A stretch of 64,000 bases of DNA from Liolophura sinensis (lineage: Eukaryota; Mollusca; Polyplacophora; Chitonida; Chitonidae). Both the position numbers and the translations under genes were made by a program. This document shows positions 47,709 to 57,628 of this stretch, piece by piece. Where the stretch lies: assembly GCF_032854445.1 (NCBI RefSeq), contig NC_088302.1, forward strand, positions 55,220,237 to 55,284,236. Reading direction: 5' to 3'. Position 1 is the stretch's first letter. Every line of letters starts with the position of its first letter. Under the pieces are notes generated by a model. The model had not been told where the DNA came from, searched no databases, and worked only from the letters and a program-made list of their open reading frames with translations.

Positions 47709-50700
47709 CTACTGCCCAACACCGATGTCAGGTGGGCAGATTTGTCTCTCTCCCTCAGCCAGAAAAATACAAAGGGCTTTCTTCAACAAATGCACGCCAA
47801 CCTTCCGCCTCTGATTGGCTGGCCACGTCGATGACGGCCCATAATAGTCCCCTCTTTTCTTATTGGTCAAGTTGTTCAACCCTGAAACAGTTCCAATCCA
47901 GACTATGAGTGATTATTTGTAGAAATCTCTCACAGATGTGCATGTAAATGAACGAGACCAAACAATACACACCCAAATCTTACCTGGATATATTTGTCTC
48001 TTTGATTGGTGTTTAAAGCCATACACAAGAACATCGCACTCACACCATGGCAGCCAGCGATGCAGTGGGAGGAAACCGGGCAAAGCCCAAGGGAAACCAA
48101 CTACCGTCATCAGGTTGCGAGAAGACCTTCCCACATACAACCGGTGAGGAAACAAACGTAAGCTGGACTTGAACTCACATTTATGGCATTGGTAAAAGGC
48201 TCCTGTGTGACTGCGCTAACATGCTAACAATGGGGTCATGTTACCTTCAGCAAAATGTTATTTATTCATTTGTTAATTTATTATTAGATTCTCATTACCC
48301 TGCATGTAAGAAAAATGATGCTATTTAATATACTAATTATTATTTAGTAATTTTCAAACAAGATGTATGTGAATCTGAAGAAAAGTCTGTTTTAAATTTC
48401 CAATCCCGCATTGATTAGAATTATTCTGCTTGTAATATAATACACAAAGGTCATGAGAAAGAACCAATTACTAAACAACAGTCTATTATTTAAAAGTTGC
48501 AGAATTAGATATCTACCAAAAAAGTCCAACGTTTTGGACCACTTACCCATGGCATCCACCATACAAGCCTCTCTGGTATAAGCCTCTACTGGAATGACGT
48601 TTTGGAATATATGAAGGGAGATAACTCCCAGCCCCTCAGACCAGACATCAAGAATCTTCTGTACCTTCTCACTGGGCTTCTATGTATATACAAAGACACA
48701 AATATAAACATATCTTTAAGATGTGAAAGATATAAAACAATTCACATAACATTATATTCGCTTTATCCTTGTTTCATTCCATGTATACAGGACTTGATTT
48801 TATTCTTCAAACTTTATTTTTCTGATCCGCTGTCAGATACGACTAAGAAGAGCTATAACCAAGAACAATGCCTTTGCAAAGCAGGTTTCTCTCTGTTTTC
48901 CCAAAGCAAATTGCAAATTTAGATCTTTCCCCTTACCTTAATCTGTGGTGATTTCCTGTGTTTTATGGCTTCATACAAGTGACAGTAAGGCCGAGATCTT
49001 TTCCCTTTCCCAATATAAAAGATGGCAGATATGAAAATCTTGAAGGTTTCCAGATCCCCTGTAAGAACAAGGACGAGGAAAAAAGAAATCCTTTGAGTTT
49101 GTACATCTAATGCAACTTAATAGAACTCTTGGTTTGCAAGGAGAGTACAATATTTGCCCTGCAAAATACATCTCATCTTGACAGAAACGGAAATGAAAAA
49201 AACACCATCCAGAATACAAAACCATGAACTTCAGCTTGAAAAAAGCTAGATTATGCTCCTTACCTCTTAATGAAAAAACCAAAGTCAGAAAGACACCTAC
49301 CCAGGATCTGTGCCCTAGTGGGAAGATTCTGGGCAACCCTGGGGTCAAGCAGCAGATAGTTAAAGGAGGACTTCAGCACGCCCTCCCTCCACTTCCTGTC
49401 AGCTCGCGGCCTCTGGAAAGGTTCCACCATTCGGGTCTCTGTCTCTTCCAGTCCAGCATAGGAAAACATTCCACTCAGTGCATGCCTCAGTTCTGAGGAG
49501 TACCCTACAACAGGCAGCAACCATGAAATTAATTAGACAGGCACTATTACATTATGACATAAGAGAAGCCTCGGGCGTATTATAAAAAAATGGCTCAGGT
49601 TTTTAATTACAAGGCCTTACTGGTCAGTTCTCTCTTACCTGGTTTATCTGGTGTCAGGGCCAGACAGCTCAGGTTTTTTAATTACAAGGCCTTACTGGTC
49701 ACTCCACTCTTACCTGGCTTATCTCTTCTCAGGGCCAGATGGCTCAGGTTTAATTACAAGGCCTTACTGGTCAGTCCTCTCTTACCTGGTTTATCTGATG
49801 TCAGGGCCAGATGGCTCAGGTTTAATTACAAGGCCTTACTGGTCAGTCCACTCTTACCTGGTTTATCTGATGTCAGGGCCAGACAGCTCAGGTTTTTAAT
49901 TACAAGGCCTTACTGGTCAGTCCACTCTTACCTGGTTTATCTCTTGTCAGGGCCAGACAGCTCAGGTTTAATTACAAGGCCTTACTGGTCACTCCACTCT
50001 TACCTGGTTTATCACTTGTCAGGGTCAGACAGCTCAGGTTTTTAATTACAAGGCCTTAATGGTCAGTCCACTCTTACCTGGTTTATCTCTTGTCAGGGCC
50101 AGACAGCTCAGGTTTTTAATTACAAGGCCTTACTGGTCACTCAAGTCTTACCTGACTTATCTATTGTCAGGGCCAGGTGGATCAGGTGTAATTACGATGC
50201 GTTACTGGTGAGACCAATCTTACCTGGCTTATCTGTTGTCAGGGCCAGGTGACTCAGGTGTAATTACAAGGCATTACTGGTTAGACCAGTCATACCTGGC
50301 TTATCTGTTGTCAGGGCCAGGTGACTCAGGTGTAATTACGAGGAGATACTGGTGAGACCAATCTTACCTGGCTAATCTACTGTCAGGGCCAGGGGGATCA
50401 GGTGTAATTATGAGGTCTTACTGGTGAGTCCAGTCTTACCTGGTTTGTCAGTCGTCAGAGCCAGCCGGCTGAGGTCAGGGTTGTTCTGCAGGTCCATAAG
50501 CCTGATCAGGTATGTCTGCCGTGTGGAAGGGGTAACAGGCCCAGGTTCATCCCCCAGGCTCACCAACCGTTTCTTCAACTCCACATTACTCAGCCTCTTC
50601 AGGACAGCAGGGATGTCAGGGGTCGCGTCCCCAATCACCTTACAATCTGATAATGAGGACGTCGTCAAAACAAGGGTTGCTTCTGAATCCTCACTATGGT

Positions 50701-53700
50701 CTGGGGTGTTTGTCTGTCCAGGCCCCCGTGGAGAGTGTCTGCAGCCATTCGGAGTTATCTGCAAATAGTCCTCCCAGGAATACAGCACTGTGTCATTGTC
50801 CGAATCCTGTAGATCTTGTGTCTGTGAGCTAAGCCCACTCTCCAGGCTGGTTCTGCCACTGTGTATGGAGGAAGGGCCATGCCGCTCAATCAGGGTGATG
50901 CCTTCCTCTGGGTCTGAGTACACATAGTTTATGGTCGAAGTAGAACTGACAGCAGATTCCAGAGAACAACGTTCTCTGTTCCGGTGACAAAACTGCCCAG
51001 GATGTCTGCCAGAACCCGACTTGTGACTGTTGTTGGTGTTTATGGTCAAATCAGACAAATTAAATTCATCTGGAATAAAGTCAGCAAGAGAGTCCTCTTC
51101 ACCAGGTATAGAAGAGTTATCTCCCCTTTGATGATGGCAAGACGATAAAGTACTTTTGTGATGAGTGGCGGAAGAGTTACAATGCAAGTCTGGAGGCAGA
51201 ACGCTGATATGACTGAATAGTGAAGAGGTATCATCAGAATCTGGTAAGCCAAGTTCGTTGGAATCAGGATGGATGGGATTGTTTGGCTTCACTGGTTTAC
51301 CACTTTGAGTATTCTGTTCTAGCTCAGAGCACAGTTTTGGAGAGGGTACTTCATCTTGGAGAGAAATTCCAGTGAACTGTTTTTCGAGAAACGCTTCAGC
51401 ATACTCATCTCTCGTAAAGCGATGCTGACAGGCTGTATCCTGCTGTCTGCTTTGCTCTTCTACACCCTGAGAACGGGATGATCTCAACTGAGAGCAATGA
51501 CTTTTCCCAGTTGCCCAGCAATCATAGCTAGAGACACACTGTTGCTGTGACTGAGATAAATCACAAGAGTTATTCATATCCAAATCTCGATTAATACCGC
51601 ACGTCACACAGCTTGTTGATGACACATTCTCACACATATGTGCAGCATAAAATCCACTAGCATCATGGGAAATATTTGAGCTTGACTTCTTCAAACTGTC
51701 TCTGCAGTCAAGGCTTTTCTCTGCTATCACTGACACCGATGGCAAAGAGGTCGTTAAGGGGGAGAACTTCAGAGATGAAACTCGATACGATTTTTTGGGG
51801 CTATGATTTTGTTTAGATTGGCTTTGCCCATCACCCCCACTGTAAGTATTGTTTTCAAGGTTCTGGCTAGTGCAGGTAACAAATGAATCTTCACTGCTGT
51901 CGGTGATATCCGCACTTTTATCTGACCTGTACTGTGGTAAATGTTCATCTGTGGCTCTCTCTTTAGCGCCTTTCCTGGTCTCAATGTAGGGGTGGCTAGG
52001 CGAGGTCACATCAAAGATCATGTCCTTGGCACATTCCTCATCGAGCAGGTAACTAGAGAGCAGATTGTTAATATCCTGTGTATACATGGATGTGTTTCTG
52101 TGTCGAGGTTTGATGATCGTCCTCTCATCAGGCTTAAACGGAGATTCCTCTTCTAACAAAAATGATAAACACTCTTTTTCATCATCTGAAAACAAATCAC
52201 AGTTTGAATTCCAAAAAACAATGTAAAAAGAAAGTTTTCAGGTGGAAAAATAACATAAAATACTTCCTGTTGTGTTCTAGATTCAACACGAGTAATTAAT
52301 CATCATCAACAAGGGCAGGTTTATAATGGTCATACCGTCATTCCCTGATCAATGACCAGACTTCACAGCGCATACACCATCGTTATGATGGTTACTGTAA
52401 TTCTTCATACTTTTCACATGTTTGCAGGGTGTTTATAAAGCGCATTCTGGAGGCATTATTCTGTGTAGACTGATAAAATTATACTTTTTGTGAAGCCTGA
52501 AAATTGGCAAATCCAACCAAGTTATTTATTTTTTCTCCAAAATCAAATAACAAAAATGTTCATATATTGCACTGAAAGTTGCTCTTTCATATGTGAAAAG
52601 TTTGAGGACTTAGGGTATAACACTTACACGGTACAATAGTGTACCTGCAGCAGCCATCCTCAGGTGTCTCAGTCATAAAGTCCAGTAACAACTCCACACA
52701 ATCCTTGTTGTCATACTGACTCGCCAGGTCGAAACAATCCATGTCATCCTGAAAATGAAAGTACCAGACACATTTAGGCGTACAAAATCTGCATAATTAA
52801 CACTAAGGATGGGTCATCATGCCACAGTGTGCGACGCTGCAATGAATAAAAAATGTGTGTTTCTGAGTATATTAATATGTAAAGGCCCAACACTGAGATC
52901 ATGATTACTATACATGTACTTATAGCTTACATGTGGAGACAGCTTGAGTTGTGATGCAGGCTACTCACATGCTTCCTGTATATCCCTACATCATGTTTCA
53001 TTTATTCATTTATTTCATTGGCGTTTTATGCCACACTCAAGAATATTTCACTTATACCATGGCGAGCAGCATCATGGTGTGGGCGAACCAGGCAGAGTTC
53101 CGGAAATCTATGCATGACCATCTGCAGGTTGTTGGAACTGCAGAAAACTTTAACAACATACACATAGCTAAAATTTGTTGTCATTTAAAAGGGCTGGATT
53201 AACAAAGCATCTCTAACATGACTGTAAAATGATGAGGCTGAAATTGCACATAAATATTCTTACTATACATTTAATGGTAAAGTCAAAGCAATGCTTAAGG
53301 GACACTATACAATGTATTTTACCAGCATGTTTTACCTCGTCTTTCAGCGCCGGGTCTCCTCCATTGAGCAGGAGTAATCGCAGACAGTCCAGATTACCCC
53401 ATGTGGCAGCTACGTGGAGGGGTGTCATGCCCTGGGTGGATCTGTAAAAGGGCACCTATTCCTTAAAAGCATGGGACAATTACATGCATCTGGTCTTTCC
53501 TGTTTACACCATTTAATTGCTAGGATGAGCTAACACTACCCTATTTCTTCACACTTTCCATTTTGAGGGCATTTTTTGGCCTGGACTAACAAAATTTGAT
53601 TCTCTGTAAAGCCCAGATTCTCTGTAAATCTCACCAAAATAAAATTTGCCATAACAAAAATTTGACGTGGGGAAATTGCAGTCAAAGTTGCCTTTAAACA

Positions 53701-54791
53701 CTCAAAAGGCTGTATAAAAGCTCTTCAATTATTCCAACTGCACGTAGCTTGATATTACCTGACAAGAGAATCTTCCCCCTCACATACACAGTTTTATTCA
53801 GTCACCTTCGAGAACAGCTTGATGTTATATGTGACATTTTGGGATCAATGTGACAGTGAATCTGACATTCCATGTACAATCTGTTTTACACAGTAACCTT
53901 ACAAGCACATTTTGAGACCATAAGCAGACACTGTACCTGACATTGGGATCTGCCCCATATTCCAGAAATAATCTGGTCAGTTCGGGATTCTTGGAATCTT
54001 GCTGTCCCACAGCATAGTGGAAGGGAGTAATACCCTCAGGCTGTAGCTGGTTAGGGTTAGCCCCATGTCGTAACAGTTTCTCCACCTGCCTGAAGTTCCA
54101 CACACAAACCCATTAAACTACTTAATGTGAATAAAATGAACTTGTAACCTTTCAATTGGTGATAATTGAGATATATCTGCTGAGGCAAATAACAAAGAAT
54201 ATTAAAAGGCAAACTGAATTCTTTGTAACCAACCTACAGATTTAGTGAGAATTTGACATCTGCTTGCCTCATTTACACTTTTTTACCCATTTATTCATAC
54301 AATACAATATCTTTAGTGTTTATCTTCAGCAGAAAAAATGTTTCAAAGACACTGACAAAGGACCCAAAGCTGGACAATGTTTACACTTGGTACATGACAG
54401 CTGATTTGTTTATCTATACTGTTCAGAGTAAGTCAACAATAAAATGGATAGCACTGCAGGAACTTTTCATCATTCTGTCTTCAAATGAAAAGCATGAATA
54501 CAAAGCCTTCAGCAATGTTGTAACCACCATTACTGGCTTGGCTACCTCTTTCTATAACGTGCCAAGACATACCAGTTCAATAACCCTTTTGGCCATGTTT
54601 TAAAATTCTGACAATTAGACTTTTCATTGCGAATTTATTTTGTTTTTTTTCTCTTTTGTTTTCATTTTGTTCCCTTCAAAAATAATGGCACTTATTGCCT
54701 ATTGCTGATCTCTTATAACTCACCAGCTGTTCCCATTCTGAATGACATCTATCAGTTTCTTTCCCTTGAGCAGTGGAGACTGGTACGCCAT
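47709..54791 (-). CDS. ANKLE1: ANKLE1, ankyrin-LEM-GIY-YIG structure-selective endonuclease
   Basis: Nine coding exons: 54724-54791, 53937-54089, 53336-53441, 52628-52748, 50440-52185, 49301-49504, 48937-49058, 48547-48667 and 47709-47881. Phases all agree, giving 937 residues (human 615). Ankyrin repeats fill about 5-125 (HGANPNQ, ITPFHYAV, TPLHVAATWG, LLLNGGDPALKD). The large exon 5 encodes a long Ser-rich, acidic, probably disordered region (about 150-680), then the LEM domain (NVELKKRLVSL and GPVTPSTRQTYLIRLM, about 680-720). The GIY-YIG nuclease follows: WREGVLKSSFNYLLLDP, FYIGKGKRSRPY (813-824), NVIPVEAYTREAC and the tail VGVHLLKKALCIFLAEG. Human ANKLE1 cuts branched DNA and chromatin bridges. 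Exon 4 was ended at a strong GTAAGTG donor (52628) because only that choice keeps the phase. Introns hold SINEs and a 72-bp array. Confidence 0.95.
47998..48230 (-). mobile_element. Diverged SINE in ANKLE1 intron 8
   Basis: 'gtgggaggaaaccgggcaaa', 'gaagaccttcccacatac', 'gctggacttgaactcac' and 'gctaacatgctaac' follow the order of the main SINE in reverse orientation, but the core region is replaced by 'acaccatggcagccagcg'. It represents another subfamily. Confidence 0.75.
49588..50440. repeat. 72-bp minisatellite made from the ANKLE1 LEM exon border
   Basis: About 12 units fill the intron directly after exon 5. On the minus strand each unit includes 'gccatctggccctgacatca' and 'gataaaccag|gtaagagtgg'. 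The authentic exon end is 'ggctctgacgactgacaaac' followed by 'cag|gtaagactgg'. The unit is therefore a copy of about 36 coding bases plus the donor site and adjoining intron. Confidence 0.95.
52996..53135 (-). mobile_element. SINE fragment in ANKLE1 intron 3
   Basis: The (ATTT)n-like tail at 52999-53017, 'caagaatatttcacttatac' and 'catctgcaggttgttgg' match the 3' half of the main SINE in reverse orientation, with a diverged core. Confidence 0.8.
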
Positions 54792-54884
54792 GTTGACTGT
54801 CAGGCAGTGATTTGCAAAGGAGCATTTCACTTTGCAGTTTCTGAGTAGGCATAATGAAATGTAAAAAAACACATAATACATATG

Positions 54885-57001
54885 TAAGACCTGGGTGTGC
54901 AGTGAATTATTACCACCGGACTGTTTCACGGTAATCTGGGCAAGTGTGTACGGTAACAAATCCTGAGTAGAATCAGCTTGAAAGAAACAAAACCAACTCA
55001 GTGAAAATGCCTTGCAGTTAAACACAGGTTTATTGGTAGAAAGAAAAGAGAAGGAAAGAAGGGAACATGTCGAAAGAATGCTCAATCTCAACATGCCAGT
55101 TTGAATGACCTCATCTGTAATGAGAGGCCTGCATGCTGTGGACATCTGAAATAACCTAAACACAGAGGATAGTAGTGGTATAACGGCTGCTGTGGAAGTG
55201 CCACGTGCACTTAAACTCTTCAGATGTCCAGGCATATGTGACCACATGTAGCTGCACACAAAGACATCATGGTTTTGCAACTAGCTTCTGAAAGCACACT
55301 AAGGGCTACAGACTGCTTTGCAACTGCAGGACATGTAAAAGTTCTGCAAATAATACCAGGAGACTAGCTAAGAAGGGTAATGTTTGAAGGATTTCACTGC
55401 GTGGGTCGCACAAGGATTTGAACTCAGGTCTCTGCAGCTGAAGTCCAGCGCTCTACCAACTGAGCTAAAGGGAAATTCACGCTAGCTACTGCTGGTATAA
55501 GCACTGGAAAGCTGCTCCCGTTACATTCCTCCCCACTTAAATCCTTCCCCCTCTCCCAAGACACACCCACGTTCACAGGCCCAGAGCTCCTCACTTCTAG
55601 GAACCTGTTAGGTCACTGCACCAGTGTAATGGTTGAACGATTTCACTACGTGGGTCACACATGGAATCGAACTCAAGTCTCTGCAGTCGAAGTCCTGCGC
55701 TATACATGAGCTGAAACTCTGGCGTCTGGGAGTTATGAGGCGACATAGGCTTTCTTCGAGTGAAAAGAACAGGTGCTATATACAGATCTTCATCATCTGA
55801 TGTACAGATATCCCGTACATCTGTATCTAGCATATCCTCTGAGATCTGGTTACAGGATTTTGACCTCAAGCGTCAAAGAGCCAATACGCAGCAACAGATT
55901 TCGGTGGTAAGTCTTTGGAGGGGCCATCTCCATTTTCTGGTCTAACCACGTAGACGGGGAGGTCGGCTTGCTCTCGTTCTACAACCAAGACCCCTGACTT
56001 CCACCTGTCGGTAATTTTATGCTTACCCATGACACCAACGTTCTTAACCTGAACTCTGTCTCCCGACTCAAGTGCAATAGCATGCGCCTTCTTGTCGTAG
56101 TAGTTTGAAAATGACCTTTCCCAATGTCATGGGGCAGACATTGCTCACTATATCCTTGTTCTTTTGCTTAATTATGTCCATCATCCAGCCTCTGAGGTCC
56201 TCCTGTGAGAGGGACAGGGGAGCCCTCTCGACGACGTGTCTTACCACTTGGTAATCCACTCCGTCGACAGTCACAATGTCTTTATACCACTCTGAGTCCA
56301 CGGCAAATCTCTCTGTTTGACTGGGGAGGCCTAAAACCTTGGATACCAGGAAGTGACTTACACCTAGTGATCTTTTTAGATCCTGGACAGGTCAAAATTG
56401 TTGCTACCCAGAATCTCCTCCAGCGATGGTGATGAAGATCCGTTCATGGCCATGGTGGTGTAGGTAACACTCGGGGATGGAGACTGAGACAGCAGAGGAA
56501 ATGAGGGTTGAAAAAGAAAATGAATGCACAGAACGCAACTCACAAAAGTAAATATAAAATTGGGTGGCAGAATACCAATAGCCGATATTAACAGACTGGC
56601 ACTCCCAAAGATAAGTAAGCTCTAACTGCTCTATCAGAAGGGCGCGCAAGCACAATTGCCCCACGTTGGGCGCCAATGTCATACCTGGGTGTACAACTGT
56701 ACAGTGAATTATTACCACCGGACTGTCTCAACGTAGTCTCATGGACTGTCTCAACGTAGTCTCACAGACTGTCTCATGGTAGTCTGGGAAAGAAAGAAAA
56801 GGAAGGAAGGAGACAGGTTCCCTTTTTTCCTTCTCTTTTTCTTTCTAATAATAAACCTGTGTTTAACTGCATGGCATTTTGACTGAGTTGGTCTTGTTGC
56901 TTTCAAGCGGATTCTACTCAGGATTTTAGTATCGCACACACTTGCCCAGATTACCGTGAGACAGTCCGGTGGTAATAATTCACTGCACACCCAGGTCTTA
57001 A
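54885..57001 (-). mobile_element. Rearranged LTR (Ty3/gypsy-like) retrotransposon remnant
   Basis: On the minus strand 56678-57001 looks like a 5' LTR of about 320 bases, followed at about 56677 by 'ttggcgcccaacgtggggca', a typical primer-binding site. A short gag-like frame lies near 56068-56450 and, after a large internal deletion, an integrase C-terminal segment (DLPVYVVRPENGDG) near 55920-56100. The left end, 54885-55060, repeats the LTR start but in the opposite orientation, so the element was rearranged or hit by a second copy. Both frames are broken, and RT and protease are not seen. The left edge is only about 95 bases upstream of the ANKLE1 start codon. Confidence 0.72.
55380..55715 (-). 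mobile_element. Two tRNA-like (SINE-type) segments inside the LTR remnant
   Basis: At about 55387-55472 the minus strand reads 'tccctttagctcagttggta' and 'gagcgctggacttcagctgc', with a B-box-like 'gagttcaaatcc'. A diverged second copy is at about 55625-55715, with the same 'gatttcactacgtgggtc' flank. The acceptor stem does not pair, so these are tRNA-derived repeats and not tRNA genes. Confidence 0.6.
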
Positions 57002-57628
57002 ACATAAAAACAATATTAAATGGTTACGCATGCAGTCATGGATAGGGTACTCACATTTCAGTCTATTAAGCTATGTACCACATTCTGACACTATAGATCT
57101 GCCACTGAAACGAATTATAATTTGAACAGTTGGCTACAGTGTATCTCCCATTTGTTACACAGACTTCCCGACAAGTCATGGCACTCTTTTAATCGTAGTA
57201 AGTTGCTTAGAAAGAAACAAAACAGTGCCATCAAGTAACAGAAACACGCCCAGCATTCATCTAGACAAAGAACACTTAACGTGTAAGATATACAATAAAT
57301 ACACGTTGTTGTTGTTGTAGCACTTGTTACTTTCGATTTACAATTTCAAAACGGAATAACAGTCTTAAAAGCTGCTTAGTATTCTCACTTTAGCCCCAAT
57401 ACCAACGTTTCCCATACACAAGCCTACTTCTGATGGACGATCTTCGCACCACGAACAATGCAGTTGCTGTTGTTTTGTGTGTTTTTTTCTTGCTGGCGAC
57501 GATTCAATCACATTTTAACATTTTCATAACATCCGCCAAATTACCACCGTACCGGTTACTAAACACAGTTTTCATTGGCTCGGTAAAAAGCTACAACCAA
57601 TCATAATTCCTGTTTCAGTGTCGTCGGC
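57002..57628. promoter_or_regulatory. Probable promoter region of the GBA1-like gene
   Basis: Two CCAAT-type sequences ('cattggctcgg' near 57573 and 'accaatcata' near 57596) lie just upstream of the proposed first coding exon. The rest of the interval is flank shared with the divergent ANKLE1/LTR side. The promoter role is inferred. Confidence 0.35.

Noticed and set aside
52645-52748. ANKLE1 exon 4 ending at TGCAG|GTACAC
   Set aside because: It would put exon 5 out of frame with an immediate stop. The stronger GTAAGTG donor 17 bases further on keeps the frame.
54253-54603. 116-codon plus-strand frame
   Set aside because: It lies inside ANKLE1 intron 1 on the opposite strand, with A/T-rich composition and no homology seen.
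55387-55472. Candidate tRNA gene on the minus strand
   Set aside because: A and B boxes are visible, but the acceptor stem does not pair and a second decayed copy lies nearby, so it is a tRNA-derived repeat.
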